This document shows, piece after piece, positions 29,557-39,715 of a stretch of DNA of 64,000 nt. The number at the start of each line of letters is the position of its first letter. Positions within the stretch are counted from its first letter, which is position 1. The stretch is from positions 310,001 through 374,000 of the forward strand of contig NZ_JAAGOA010000004.1 of assembly GCF_010550675.1 (NCBI RefSeq), in the 5' to 3' direction. A program made the translations under genes and the position numbers. The notes beneath the pieces were generated by a model, which saw only the letters and a list, made by a program, of their open reading frames with translations, did not search any database and was not told the origin of the DNA. Origin of the DNA: Phytoactinopolyspora halotolerans (GTDB lineage Bacteria > Actinomycetota > Actinomycetes > Jiangellales > Jiangellaceae).

Positions 29557-31206
29557 TCACTTGGTCTCCAGGTCCCGGTGCCGGAATCCGGCCAGCCCGG
29601 CTCCCATCAGCACGACGGCGACCACCAGCAGAACCAGCACCGTCGACCAGGAGACGCTGTCCAACGGAGGTTGGCCCGTGTGTTCCAGAGGGGACAGATT
29701 GCGTGCGGACTGTGACATGTCCATGATCGTTCCGAAGAGCCCCACGAACAGGCCGTAGCCGATGGCGACCCACGTCGTGCCGATGAGCTTCGGCAGCACA
29801 CCGAACAGCAGTGCGGCGATGCCGAGCAGGACCAGCACGCCAGGAGCATGCGCCAGATGTGACGTAGTCATCTGCCAGACGTAGGAGCCGTCGCCGACCG
29901 AGAGGGCCGCACCGACGCCGGTCGTGAGTCCGACCAGCGTCAGCAGCACTACCAGGCCGATCGACACGACCGCCAGGTAGCTGCCGAACCAAGCCCCGCG
30001 GCTGATCGCGGTCGCCAGCATCGGCTCGGCTCGGCCCGTCGTCTCCTCTGCTCGCACAGCCTGTACGCCGAGGAAGACCATGATGCCGGCGAGGGCGGCC
30101 GTCAGCAGCGTGATCATGCCGAGGTAGCCGTCGACCAAGGTGTCCAACGAGCCGCCGAACATCTCGATCCGATCTTCACTGATGTTCTCGGGGTCGGCGA
30201 CCTGATCGGCCAGCCCGCCGAAGATGAAGCCGAACGCCGCCAGCGCCGCCGTCCACCAGATCAGACTGGCCCGCTGCAGCCGGAACGCAGCCGCCAACGG
30301 TGATCTCAGCCACGGCGCGGCCACCGGTGCTCCAGGACGGGCCGCGGCCAGCCCTGCGCCGACATCCCGGCGGGTCGACAGCGCGAAGCCGGTCGCGGCG
30401 GCGGCTGCAGCCAGGCCCAACGACAGCAGCAGCGGCCACCACCGGCCGTCCGCATACGGCCGGGTCTGATTCGACCACGCCAGCGGCGAGAACCAGGACA
30501 GGGGGCTGCCATGCTCGCGCATCATGTCGCCGACGGCCCGCACCGCCCAGGCGGCGCCCAGCGCCGCGCCGGCGATCCCGGTGGCGGTACGGGCGTACTC
30601 GGTGACCTGGACGGTGAGTGCGGTGATCCCCGCGAACACCATCCCGACCGCCGCGATGCCGGCGCCGAACAGCAACCCGTCGGCGCCGGCGTAGCCGTTG
30701 GCGGCCATGACACCACTCAGTGTCAGCGCGAGCGCCACGTTTGCCCCGGCCGCGATGGTCAGCGCCGCGGCGAGCTGCGCATGCCGCCCTACCACTCCGG
30801 CGCGGACGAGTTCGGCCCGGCCGCTCTGCTCCTCGGCCCGGGTGTGCCGGGCGACCAGTTGCAGGCTCATCAGTGCGGCCAGCACGAAGAAGAACAGCCC
30901 GTACACGCCGACGACGTACCGCTCCGCGGTGACGTCGTCCCGGCCATAACCGGGGCCGAACAGGGCGCCGAGTGCCCCTTCCATGAACCGGCTGAGGTCC
31001 TGTCGCTGCTCCTCGGTCTTGGTGTTCTCGGATACCGCGGACAGGAAGAGCGAGAGCAGCACCGTGATACCGAGCAGCCATGCCGGCAGCTTGAACCGAT
31101 CGCGGCGCAGGCCGAAGCGGATCAGCGTACCGGTGCCGGCGAGTGTGCTGCCGTGCACGTGGCCGGCGGCCGCCGGTGCCTGCTGCCGGACTGCGGTGAC
31201 TGTCAT
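29557..31206 (-). CDS. ABC-2 type exporter permease (polyketide-antibiotic exporter type)
   Basis: 549 aa with about twelve membrane segments in two related halves, the layout of the TnrB3-like 'exporter of polyketide antibiotics' family. [22 protein letters not shown] in the first half and [19 protein letters not shown] in the second are the matching cytoplasmic coupling motifs. ATG 31206 overlaps the ATPase stop as ATGA. With that ATPase it forms a drug or lipid exporter; no biosynthetic cluster is near. Confidence 0.88.
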   Translation of the reverse strand: MTVTAVRQQAPAAAGHVHGSTLAGTGTLIRFGLRRDRFKLPAWLLGITVLLSLFLSAVSENTKTEEQRQDLSRFMEGALGALFGPGYGRDDVTAERYVVGVYGLFFFVLAALMSLQLVARHTRAEEQSGRAELVRAGVVGRHAQLAAALTIAAGANVALALTLSGVMAANGYAGADGLLFGAGIAAVGMVFAGITALTVQVTEYARTATGIAGAALGAAWAVRAVGDMMREHGSPLSWFSPLAWSNQTRPYADGRWWPLLLSLGLAAAAAATGFALSTRRDVGAGLAAARPGAPVAAPWLRSPLAAAFRLQRASLIWWTAALAAFGFIFGGLADQVADPENISEDRIEMFGGSLDTLVDGYLGMITLLTAALAGIMVFLGVQAVRAEETTGRAEPMLATAISRGAWFGSYLAVVSIGLVVLLTLVGLTTGVGAALSVGDGSYVWQMTTSHLAHAPGVLVLLGIAALLFGVLPKLIGTTWVAIGYGLFVGLFGTIMDMSQSARNLSPLEHTGQPPLDSVSWSTVLVLLVVAVVLMGAGLAGFRHRDLETK

Positions 31207-32162
31207 CGCCTCGCTCCTTCGCCCGTGCCGGCCGTCTCTGGATGGGTGTCGCCGTTGCGGCCGTTGCCCGCCGCGGCGAGTTCGTCGCCGTAGTGACGCA
31301 GCATGAGTTCCTCCAGCGTCGGCGGATGGCTGGTCAGGGTGCGGATCTGGAACCGGCTCAGGGTGCGGATCGCGTCGTCGAGATGATCGCCGTCCACCGC
31401 GAACCGCACCCGGCGGTCGCCGGTCTCCAGGTCATGGATGCCGGGCAGCTGATCCAGGCCGGAGACCGGCCGGCCGGTGTCGGCCTCGATGGTGGTTCGG
31501 GTCAGATGGCGCATCTCCGCGAGCGTCCCGGACTGCACGATCTCGCCCTGCCGGATGATGCTGACCCTGTCGGCGAGCTCCTCGACCTGAGCCAGGATGT
31601 GGCTGGACAGCAGGACCGTGCGCCCTTCCGCCTTCACCTGGTTGATCACGTCCTGGAACACCACCTCCATCAGCGGATCCAGCCCGGCTGTGGGCTCGTC
31701 GAGCAGCAGCAACTCTGCTTCCGAGGCGAGCGCTGCCACGATCGCGACCTTCTGCCGGTTTCCCTTGGAGTAGGTGCGGCCCTTCTTCGTCGGGTCGAGG
31801 TCGAACCGGGCGATCAGCTCCGCCCGGCGGGCCGGGTTGAGGCCGCCCCGGAGACGGCCGAGCAGGTCGATCGCCTCACCGCCGGTGAGGTTCGGCCACA
31901 GTTCGACGTCGCCGGGCACGTACGCCATCCGGCGGTGCAGGGCGACCGCGTCGTGCCAGGGGTCGGTGCCGAGCATCTCCACCCGGCCGGAATCGGCCCG
32001 CAGCAGTCCGAGCAACACCCGGATGGTGGTGGACTTGCCGGCGCCGTTCGGCCCCAGAAATCCGTGCACCTCACCGGTGGAAACGGTGAGATCGAGCCGG
32101 TCCAGTGCGCGGGTCGAGCCGAAGGTCTTCACCAGCTCGGACGTAGCGATGGCTGTGGTCAT
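31203..32162 (-). CDS. ABC exporter ATP-binding protein
   Basis: 319 aa. Walker [10 protein letters not shown] at 37-45, signature YSKGNRQKV in place of LSGGQ (usual in the drug-exporter DrrA-like group) and Walker [15 protein letters not shown]-terminal extension with [21 protein letters not shown] is typical. ATG 32162 has GGAG upstream. It energises the permease encoded directly downstream by ATGA coupling. Confidence 0.93.
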   Translation of the reverse strand: MTTAIATSELVKTFGSTRALDRLDLTVSTGEVHGFLGPNGAGKSTTIRVLLGLLRADSGRVEMLGTDPWHDAVALHRRMAYVPGDVELWPNLTGGEAIDLLGRLRGGLNPARRAELIARFDLDPTKKGRTYSKGNRQKVAIVAALASEAELLLLDEPTAGLDPLMEVVFQDVINQVKAEGRTVLLSSHILAQVEELADRVSIIRQGEIVQSGTLAEMRHLTRTTIEADTGRPVSGLDQLPGIHDLETGDRRVRFAVDGDHLDDAIRTLSRFQIRTLTSHPPTLEELMLRHYGDELAAAGNGRNGDTHPETAGTGEGARR

Positions 32163-32269
32163 AGCGTCTCCGTTCGTTCGCTCTCGAACAACAGACGAGA
32201 CAGCCCAGCTCCCAGTGACTGGCAGTGATCGGAATCACGCTCTGGAGCGCTGACGATGCCGCGAACGGG

Positions 32270-35200
32270 TCAGCCGCGCAGACGGAGGCCTCGTGGGGTT
32301 GCGTAGAAGCCGGCTGCGGTGAGGGCCTCGCCGAGGGGCGTGGACGTGATCTGTTCGCCGTCGGCTCGTTCGACGCGGAGCGCACCGACGGCTCCTGTAC
32401 GCACGGCGTCCGCTAGGGCGTGCGCCGCTTCTCGCAGCGCGTCTGCGTCGTCGGTCCAGGAGAGCAGCGTGCGGCCGCCGCGTTCGACGTACAGGATGAG
32501 TTCGCCGTTGACGAGAACAACGAGCGCTCCGGCCTTGCGGCCGGGCCGGTGCCCGGTCTCGCCGCCGATGTCGGAGTCGCTGCGTTCAGGCCAGGAGAGG
32601 GCGGCGCCGTATGGGTTGGCTGGGTCGGTTGCGGCGAGGACGACTGCACCCGCGGCATCATCGTCGCGCGGTGCACGTCGACGACGTCCGGCGCGGTGGC
32701 GATCAACGTCACCGTCGGTGCCGGCGAAGGTGCGCAGCCGGTCGACGGCCCCGATGGTGGAGAACTGCGCCGCGCCCAGTCCGGCGACGAAATACCCGCG
32801 ACGTGCTCGCCCGGAATCTTCGAACGCTTTGAACACCTTGTATGCGGCCGCGTACCCACCGGGAACATGCTCGGCGACGACGGCTCCACGAGTGACGACG
32901 CCGTGCCGGTCCAGTAGCGCCTCGGCCGCCGCATGTGCCCGGCGAGTCGGATCCAGCTCTCGGTCCGGCAGCAGTGACCAGCGTCCCGCCGCCGTCGGCG
33001 GTCCCGGGCGAACCGGACCTGCCGCCTGCCTGCGCCGATGCCGGGAGCGGGTCGGCGTGGCCCGTGATCGGTGGCTGCCCTTGGTCCCGGAGAGCTGTGC
33101 ACGCAGCGGGGTCAGCGTGTCGTTGGTGATCAGCCCGGCCCACACCAGGTCCCACAATGCGGCGACGATGTCCTGTTCGGTGGCGCCCGGGCCCGGTGCC
33201 GGCTCGGAGATGCTGTCCGCTATCGACGCCAGCGATCGTGGTGACTCCGACGCGGCGGCCGTGCCTGTCGGCCCCGCGGCGCCGGTGTCCGGTGGAGCGG
33301 CGTCATCGTTCGACGCACGGGAGCCCGACGAGGCTGTATCGGAGGGCGAGGTCGATGTTGTGCCTGCGCGGAGCGCCGACAGCACCGCGTCGGCGAGTTG
33401 CCGGTAGAAAAAGGCTCCGCCGTTGCTGAGGGTGTCCAGGATCGCCCGATGGATCGGGCCGAACCCCTCCGACGAGGCCGGTTCCGCATCGGGCAGTGTT
33501 AGCGGCGCCGTGTCGGCCAGATGCAGGGACACCCAGCCGTCCGTCGGGCCGATCGCACCGCGGCCGGTCCAGATCACCTCGCCGGACGCCGTCAGCTCGT
33601 CCATCCACGCCGGGTTGTACTCGGTCATCCGGGAGCGCAGCACCAGCGGTTCGAGCGCACTCGCCGGAACCGGGACACCGTCGAGCTGTTCGATCACGCT
33701 GAGTAAGCCGTCCGGACCGTGTAGCGAGCTTCCCACCGACTGCCACGCTGGCAGGAACCGGGCCAGCGCCACCGGGTCGACCGGCTCGGCCTCCTTGCGC
33801 AGCGACGCGAGCGACCGGCGGCGCAGCATCCGCAGCACCTCGGCGTCGCACCAATCCGTTCCCGACTCGCCGGGCCGTAGCTGACCCTCGATCAGACGAC
33901 CGTCGGCGACGAGCTGTTTGATCGCGCCGACGACGACCGCACGCCCCAGGCCGAACCGCTCCGCCACCGCCTCGGCCTGAAACGGTCCGTGCGTGCGGGC
34001 GTATCGCGAGACGAGGTCACCGAGCGGGTCTGATACCGGCTCGAGGAAGTCGGAATGAACTCCGTCCGGAACGGGTACACCGAGCGCATCCCGCAGCCGC
34101 GCGACGTCCTCGACGGCGACCCACTGGTGTTCACCCGCGATACGCATCGCGACGATGCGGCGCTGTGCGGTCAGCGTCTCGAGATGTGTCGGCGCGTCGT
34201 CGGGATCGGTGCTGCGGGCGGCGACCTCGTCGGTGGACAGGGGACCGAGCAGGCGGAGCAGATCGGCGACGCCTTCGGCGTCGTCGGCCTTGCGATCGTC
34301 GACGAGCCGCTGCAGCTCGGCCTCGGTGCGCTCGATGACGGCCAGGTCGAGCAGCTCACGCAGCTCCGTATGGCCGAGCAACTCGGACAACAGCGTGGAA
34401 TCCAGCGTCAACGCCTGGGCCCGGCGTTCGGCCAGCGGCGTGTCGCTCTCGTACATGAACGACGCGACGTACCCGAACAGCAACGACCGGGCGAACGGCG
34501 ACGGCTGCGGCGTCTCCACCTCCACCACCCGGATCCGGCCGGACGCGATATCCCGCATCACCTGGGTCAACCCAGGCAGGTCATACACGTCCTGCAGGCA
34601 CTCCCGCATCGCCTCCAGCAGCATCGGGAACGACCCGTACTTGGCGGTCACACTGAGCAGCTGTGCCGACCGCTGCCGTTGCTGCCACAGTGGCGAGCGA
34701 CGCCCTGGTTGCCGCCGCGGGAAGAGCAGCGCGCGGGCGGCGCACTCGCGGAACCGGGCGGCGAACAGCGCCGACGCGCCCACCTCGGAGGTCACCAGGT
34801 CCTCCACCTCGTCCGGGTCGATGACAACCAGATCGGCGTCGTGCGCCCGGCTGAGGGAGCGTGCGATCGTCTCGGTCTTCCCGGCTCGGCGCGCCGCGTC
34901 TGTCTGCGCCTGATACACCCCGGAGGTGCCGTCGGCCAGGAACGGCTCGGCGTCGTCGAACGTGTCGGGGATGCGCAGCACGATGCCGTCGTCGGCGTGC
35001 ACCGCCTGCATGTCGGCGCCGTACCGCTCCCGCAGCCGCGCCCCCAGCGCCAGCGCCCACGGGGCGTGTACCTGGCCGCCGTACGGCGAGTGCACGACCA
35101 GCCGCCAGTCACCCAGCTCGTCCCGGAACCGCTCGACGACGATCGTCTTGTCATCCGGCACATGCCCGGTCGCCGCGCGCTGGTCCGCCAGATAGGAGAG

Positions 35201-37297
35201 GAGATTGTCCGTGGCCCACTCGTCCAGCCCGGCAGCCCCGGCCCGCGCCCGCGCCTGCTCGTCGTGGGCGCTGGAGACCTCGCGGACGAACGCACCCACG
35301 GCCGCGCCCAGCTCCGCCGGGCGGCCCAGCTGGTCACCCTTCCAGAACGGGAGCCGCCCCGGCTGGCCCGGTGCCGGCGAGACGATCACCCGATCATGCG
35401 TGATCTCCTCGATCCGCCAGCTCGTGGCGCCGAGCGAGAACACGTCGCCGACGCGCGACTCATACACCATCTCCTCGTCGAGTTCGCCGACGCGGGCAGA
35501 GTTCTTCCGGGTGTCCGAACCGGCCAGGAACACCCCGTACAGCCCGCGGTCCGGAATGGTGCCACCGCTGGTCACAGCCAGTCGCTGGCTGCCCGGCCGG
35601 GTGCTGAGCGTGCCTTCGTCGCGGTCCCATACCAGTCGGGGGCGCAGCTCGGCGAACTCGTCCGACGGGTACCGCCCCGACAGCATGTCCAGCACGGCCC
35701 GGTACGACGAGTCGGGCAGATTCGCGAACGGGTACGCCCGGCGGACCATCCCCAGCAGGTCGTCGACCGTCCAGTCATCCATCGCCACGGTGGCGACGAT
35801 CTGCTGCGCCAGGACGTCGAGGGGGTTACGTGGAATCGCCATCTCCTCGATCAGGCCCTGCTGCATCCGCTCGCAGACCACGGCGGTCTGCACCAGATCG
35901 CCTCGATACTTCGGAAACAGCACGCCACGCGAGACGGCTCCCACCTGGTGGCCGGCGCGGCCGACCCGCTGCAGACCGCTGGCCACCGACGGCGGCGCCT
36001 CGACCTGAACCACCAAGTCGACGGCGCCCATGTCGATGCCCAGCTCCAGGCTGCTGGTGGCGACCACTGCGGGCAACCGGCCGGATTTCAGATCGTCCTC
36101 GATCAGCGCGCGCTGCTCCTTGCTGACCGAGCCGTGGTGCGCCCGCGCCAGTGTCGATCCGGCGCCGTGGGCGGCACCGGACTGCGCCATCACCTGCGCC
36201 GGCGGCATGTGCGGCGGGGGAGTGTCCTCGGCGATCTCGTTCAGCCGGCTGGTGAGACGCTCCGCAAGGCGGCGCGCGTTGGCGAAGACCAGGGTCGAAT
36301 TGTGCTGGCGGATCAGATCTGCGACGCGTTGCTCGACATGCGGCCAGATCGACCCGTCGGATCCGGACGGCCCGCCGCTTTCCGCCGCCGCATACGACCC
36401 GATCACGTGCGGCGCGTGGTCGCCTGGGCGCGCGCCGCCATCACCGGGACCGTCGGCGCCCGGCCGCTTCCGCTTACTGGGCGCATTCCGCGCTCCGCTG
36501 GGCGCAGGCCGGCCGGAGCCCCGGTCGCCGCCGCCCCTGGGACTGCTGACCTCGTCTAACTGGGACATGTCCGGGACCGGGACGACGACGCGCAGCTCCC
36601 ACTCCTTGCGTCCAGCCGGCGCGACGACGTCGACCGGATGCGATCCGCCGAGGAACTTGGCGACCTCCTCGATCGGTCGGACCGTCGCCGACAGGCCGAT
36701 GCGTTGAGCCGGCTTCGGCAGCAGCGCGTCCAGCCGCTCCAGGCTCAGTGCCAGGTGTGCGCCGCGCTTGGTGTCCGCGACTGCGTGCACCTCGTCCACG
36801 ATCACCGTCTGCACGCCGCGCAGCGAGTCCCGCGCCTGCGACGTCAGCAGCAGGAACAGCGATTCCGGCGTGGTGATCAGGATGTCGGCTGGATGGCGGG
36901 CGAACCGGCGCCGTTCGTCGGCCGGGGTGTCACCGGTGCGTACCGCAGTGGTGATCTGCGGGCTCGGCAAGCCGAATTCTGCGCTGGAACGCTTGATCCC
37001 TTCCAGCGGCGCACGCAGATTACGGTCGACGTCGACGGTGAGCGCCTTGAGCGGGGAGACGTACAGCACCCTGCACCCGAGCGACGGATCCTTAGGTGCG
37101 GGCGACGCCGCGATCCGGTCGATGGACCAGAGGAACGCAGCGAGCGTCTTGCCGGACCCAGTCGGTGCGACCACCAGCGCGTTACGCCCCGCGGCGACCG
37201 TCCGCCACGCGCCGTCCTGGGCGGGCGTGGGCGTGCCGAACGAGCCGGCGAACCAGGCACGGGTTGCCGGGCCGAACAGCTCGAGGACGTCGTCCAT
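32270..37297 (-). CDS. lhr: ATP-dependent helicase Lhr
   Basis: 1675 aa, the length of actinobacterial Lhr-L. Motif I PTGSGKT at 45-51, motif II DEVH at 168-171, ADILITTPESLFLLL, and motif VI QRVGRAGHQVG. A Gly/Pro/Arg-rich insertion of about 80 residues interrupts the region near 265-345, and a second basic low-complexity stretch lies before the C-terminal domain. Lhr is a 3'-5' ssDNA translocase that unwinds RNA:DNA hybrids and is induced by DNA damage in mycobacteria. ATG 37297 begins at the conserved N-terminus (LELFGPATRAWFA). Confidence 0.95.
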   Translation of the reverse strand: MDDVLELFGPATRAWFAGSFGTPTPAQDGAWRTVAAGRNALVVAPTGSGKTLAAFLWSIDRIAASPAPKDPSLGCRVLYVSPLKALTVDVDRNLRAPLEGIKRSSAEFGLPSPQITTAVRTGDTPADERRRFARHPADILITTPESLFLLLTSQARDSLRGVQTVIVDEVHAVADTKRGAHLALSLERLDALLPKPAQRIGLSATVRPIEEVAKFLGGSHPVDVVAPAGRKEWELRVVVPVPDMSQLDEVSSPRGGGDRGSGRPAPSGARNAPSKRKRPGADGPGDGGARPGDHAPHVIGSYAAAESGGPSGSDGSIWPHVEQRVADLIRQHNSTLVFANARRLAERLTSRLNEIAEDTPPPHMPPAQVMAQSGAAHGAGSTLARAHHGSVSKEQRALIEDDLKSGRLPAVVATSSLELGIDMGAVDLVVQVEAPPSVASGLQRVGRAGHQVGAVSRGVLFPKYRGDLVQTAVVCERMQQGLIEEMAIPRNPLDVLAQQIVATVAMDDWTVDDLLGMVRRAYPFANLPDSSYRAVLDMLSGRYPSDEFAELRPRLVWDRDEGTLSTRPGSQRLAVTSGGTIPDRGLYGVFLAGSDTRKNSARVGELDEEMVYESRVGDVFSLGATSWRIEEITHDRVIVSPAPGQPGRLPFWKGDQLGRPAELGAAVGAFVREVSSAHDEQARARAGAAGLDEWATDNLLSYLADQRAATGHVPDDKTIVVERFRDELGDWRLVVHSPYGGQVHAPWALALGARLRERYGADMQAVHADDGIVLRIPDTFDDAEPFLADGTSGVYQAQTDAARRAGKTETIARSLSRAHDADLVVIDPDEVEDLVTSEVGASALFAARFRECAARALLFPRRQPGRRSPLWQQRQRSAQLLSVTAKYGSFPMLLEAMRECLQDVYDLPGLTQVMRDIASGRIRVVEVETPQPSPFARSLLFGYVASFMYESDTPLAERRAQALTLDSTLLSELLGHTELRELLDLAVIERTEAELQRLVDDRKADDAEGVADLLRLLGPLSTDEVAARSTDPDDAPTHLETLTAQRRIVAMRIAGEHQWVAVEDVARLRDALGVPVPDGVHSDFLEPVSDPLGDLVSRYARTHGPFQAEAVAERFGLGRAVVVGAIKQLVADGRLIEGQLRPGESGTDWCDAEVLRMLRRRSLASLRKEAEPVDPVALARFLPAWQSVGSSLHGPDGLLSVIEQLDGVPVPASALEPLVLRSRMTEYNPAWMDELTASGEVIWTGRGAIGPTDGWVSLHLADTAPLTLPDAEPASSEGFGPIHRAILDTLSNGGAFFYRQLADAVLSALRAGTTSTSPSDTASSGSRASNDDAAPPDTGAAGPTGTAAASESPRSLASIADSISEPAPGPGATEQDIVAALWDLVWAGLITNDTLTPLRAQLSGTKGSHRSRATPTRSRHRRRQAAGPVRPGPPTAAGRWSLLPDRELDPTRRAHAAAEALLDRHGVVTRGAVVAEHVPGGYAAAYKVFKAFEDSGRARRGYFVAGLGAAQFSTIGAVDRLRTFAGTDGDVDRHRAGRRRRAPRDDDAAGAVVLAATDPANPYGAALSWPERSDSDIGGETGHRPGRKAGALVVLVNGELILYVERGGRTLLSWTDDADALREAAHALADAVRTGAVGALRVERADGEQITSTPLGEALTAAGFYATPRGLRLRG

Positions 37298-37426
37298 GCC
37301 CCCATACTGCCGCGCCCCACCGACAACGTGCAGGCGACGGTGGTCGTAGGCGCAACGCATACTCGCCCGCCAGATCGGCGATGTCGTCACGTACCAGGAG
37401 AAACTCCTCGAGGCGCCGCGTGCTGG

Positions 37427-38311
37427 TCAGACGAAGAGATCGTCGATGGTCTCGGCGGTGGCAGCACGATCGATCCACGTTTCGAGTTGCTTCGGATCGG
37501 TGCAAGTGATGATCCGTGCGCGCGCATCCTCATCGACGTCGACGCCGCGTGCGGCGAGGACTCTGAGGATGCTCTGGGCTTCGCCTTCGGCGCGTCCTTC
37601 GGCGAGGACCTCGTCTCGTTGTCGGCGGAAGTACTCGGACTGGGGTTTGCGGATATCGTAGACGGCCATATGCGCCTCCAAGTGACGTCGCGCTTCGTCC
37701 GGCAAGGCGGCGAGCATAATGTCAGCGTACAAGAGCGCGTGCTCGGAATCGAAGATCGTGAGCGCGGACGCGACCGCACTCAGCACGCTGCGATGCCGGG
37801 GATCACGCCCATGGGTCAGAGCGGAGAGGACGGCTAGCTCAGGCTGGCCTCGTGCCTGCGCTGTGTCGGTGATCACCGGCACGACGTCTGGTCCCACAAC
37901 GAATGGTGTGATCACGCTGCCGGGGCCCAGGTTGATGGGTGAACGAGCCCAGGCCGCCGTTGTGTGGTTGGGGCACAGCACTAGGAGGACCACCGGGCAG
38001 TCATGGCGCGCATGGAGGTTGGCGACGTAGCGAGGCCATGATTTCTTCTTGCCTTCGTCCTCTCGCAACTGAACCTCGACGATGACGGCCAAAGCCGGAC
38101 TATCACCGTGACCGGCGGACATCTTGGTATAGGTGAGGACCGCATCTGCTCGTAATTCGGCAGGCGCGAGGGTCGGCAGGTGTCCGGATGCGACGTCGAC
38201 CCGATCGTATGGCGGAACGGCGACGTCTAGGGCGGCATCGAGCAGCTCCGCGGCAAACGAGGGCCGTTGGCGGAACATTTCGATCAGGCTCTCATGCAAG
38301 GCAGAAGGCAT
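37427..38311 (-). CDS. Rpn-like PD-(D/E)xK nuclease-family protein
   Basis: 294 aa. ELRADAVLTY (Asp56), then ALAVIVEVQL (Glu79-x-Gln81), then SWPRYVANLHARHDCPVVLLVLCP follow the core of transposase-related Rpn/YhgA nucleases. The C-terminus SEYFRRQRDEVLAEGRAEGEAQSILRVLAARG is the usual Rpn tail. Such proteins are DNA endonucleases linked to recombination; many are expanded families of unknown role in actinomycetes. No transposon ends are seen. Confidence 0.72.
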   Translation of the reverse strand: MPSALHESLIEMFRQRPSFAAELLDAALDVAVPPYDRVDVASGHLPTLAPAELRADAVLTYTKMSAGHGDSPALAVIVEVQLREDEGKKKSWPRYVANLHARHDCPVVLLVLCPNHTTAAWARSPINLGPGSVITPFVVGPDVVPVITDTAQARGQPELAVLSALTHGRDPRHRSVLSAVASALTIFDSEHALLYADIMLAALPDEARRHLEAHMAVYDIRKPQSEYFRRQRDEVLAEGRAEGEAQSILRVLAARGVDVDEDARARIITCTDPKQLETWIDRAATAETIDDLFV

Positions 38312-38597
38312 GACCGTGATCTTGGCCTTCCCTGCACGATGGTTTCAACTGCCGGTGATAAATTGTGGATAACTGTGGTCATAGCGCTGAAGAGCAGTTG
38401 GTGGGCGATGGTATCGATGCAGGCCCGTTCGACGCGGCTATGCGTCCACATGTATGGATTCGGCTGCGAAGTCGAGGTGTCGTTGGCGAGGAGTGCGGCG
38501 GCTAGGTCGTGGCGAAGTCGACCCACGCCCGCGACCGGTGGTGACCGTCCAGGGCGCCCGTACCCGGGCGTGATCATGGGAAAACGAGAAGGCGGCC
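38312..38597. other. 286-nt intergenic stretch
   Basis: No gene. It holds a GC-rich hairpin (38555-38570) after the DUF3046 stop and a single DnaA-box-like TGTGGATAA at 38364-38372. Nothing else is apparent. Confidence 0.4.
38555..38570. terminator. Possible terminator of the DUF3046 gene
   Basis: CGCCCG and CGGGCG pair across a 4-nt loop, 27 nt past the DUF3046 stop. No U-run follows on the minus strand, as is usual in actinomycetes. Confidence 0.35.
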
Positions 38598-38792
38598 TCA
38601 GCGCTCGCTGGGCGGGAGGCGCAGAGCCTCGCAGACGGCGCGCCACACGACCTTGGTGTCGTACCCGGCCTCCAGCGCTTGATACACGGTCCGCTCGCCC
38701 AGCGAGTCGAGCACGTAGTCGCGGGCCCACGAGTCCGCGTACGCTGCGCCGAGGTGGTGCTCCATCCGTTCCCAGAAGTCTGTCAACCGCAC
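38598..38792 (-). CDS. DUF3046 protein
   Basis: 64 aa. VRLTDFWERMEHHLGAAYADSWARD, then LGERTVYQALEAGYDTKVVWRAVCEAL, is the DUF3046 signature. GTG 38792 starts exactly at the conserved N-terminus. In most actinobacteria this gene lies immediately upstream of recA; here the next genes are an Rpn-like nuclease and lhr, and recA is absent from the window. Function unknown. Confidence 0.9.
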   Translation of the reverse strand: MRLTDFWERMEHHLGAAYADSWARDYVLDSLGERTVYQALEAGYDTKVVWRAVCEALRLPPSER

Positions 38793-39138
38793 GGACCTAG
38801 CGTAGTCACCCCACGCCACGTCGCCGCCGATGGCCATCACGACCGTCGACAGTACGGCCGGGAATGCTTGCGGCCGACAGTGACGAGCACGGGGCACCGG
38901 AATCTCGGGTGAGCTTGTCGGACGGGACCGGTAACGTTCCGGTGCGTGGCAGCTGCCGCGGCCACCGCCGTCGCGGGGGCAGGTGCGCACGCCGCTACTG
39001 GCAATCCGACCCCGAGAGTGCGGATCGATCGGGCATTCGTGACCATGGTGACGGCCTGTGCGACCACAAGGGGGTCGCACAGGCGCGAGCTTCTGCGGTG
39101 ATGAGCGTGGTGGGCACGGCGGATGCTGGAGGCATGAC
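38793..39138. other. 346-nt intergenic stretch with one hairpin
   Basis: No credible gene in either strand. A 10-bp inverted repeat with a 7-nt loop (39056-39082) precedes the decayed permease gene. Nothing else stands out. Confidence 0.4.
39056..39082. promoter_or_regulatory. Perfect 10-bp inverted repeat
   Basis: CTGTGCGACC and GGTCGCACAG pair across a 7-nt loop, 57 nt before the pseudogene start. It could be an operator or a terminator for something lost upstream. Confidence 0.35.
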
Positions 39139-39520
39139 GTGACGAGTCCTACCGACGTCCGTCACTGTGACGGTACCGCCGAGCCTGCCCAGCCGCGCGA
39201 GGGCCGGATGTGGAACCGGGCGTTCTCCTACTGGCTGGCAGACTACCGACGCGCGTGGCGCTGGACCGTGTTCAGCAGCATCCTCAACCCGTTGCTCTTA
39301 TTTCCGGCCATCGGTATCGGCCTCGGCACACTGGTGGACGACGCGTCGCCCCCGGCGTGCAAGGCGTGGACTACATCATGTTCCTGGCGCCGGGCATCCT
39401 GGCCGTAGGCCATGCAGACCGCCGTCTTCGAGTCGACGTACCCGGTGATGGGTGCGATCACGTGGCAGCGGGCAGCACCACGCCATGCTGGCGCACGTCG
39501 CGTGGAGCGCCTCCTCCTGA
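39139..39520 (+). pseudogene. Decayed ABC-2 type (NodJ/DrrB-like) permease
   Basis: GTG 39139 has a perfect GGAGG 6 nt upstream and opens MWNRAFSYWLADYRRAWRWTVFSSILNPLLLFPAIG-type sequence, the N-terminus of an ABC-2 permease. Frame is lost near 39350 (GVQGVDYIMFLAPGILA continues one frame over) and again near 39410 (MQTAVFESTYPVMGAITWQR). The remaining two thirds of the protein are missing. The next gene is an unrelated ABC system. Confidence 0.7.
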
Positions 39521-39715
39521 AGTAGCGCGCACCCGTCGTTGCCGTGGATCGCTGGTGTCATCGCCACAGCAACCCGCGGCATCCACACCAATCCGCGTGC
39601 CGGTAGGGAAAACCCCTGCCGAAGGGTCGGGTTTACCCCATCGTCACGCTTCGCCCGGATGTCTAGCGTTCCTGAGTGAGACGAGTTCGCTCACCGACTG
39701 CACGAAGGAACAGTG

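Noticed and set aside
34055-36559. Long open frame antisense to lhr (over 800 codons)
   Set aside because: Its composition (Arg/Gly/Gln/Leu-rich, no motifs) is that of a shadow of GC-rich coding DNA; lhr on the other strand has complete helicase motifs.
37427-38311. Insertion sequence around the Rpn-like gene
   Set aside because: No terminal inverted repeats or target duplications are visible; only the nuclease-like gene itself suggests mobility.
38364-38372. DnaA-box-like TGTGGATAA (also at 54453-54461)
   Set aside because: Single isolated sites with no cluster, no dnaA or dnaN and no AT-rich unwinding region; not an origin.
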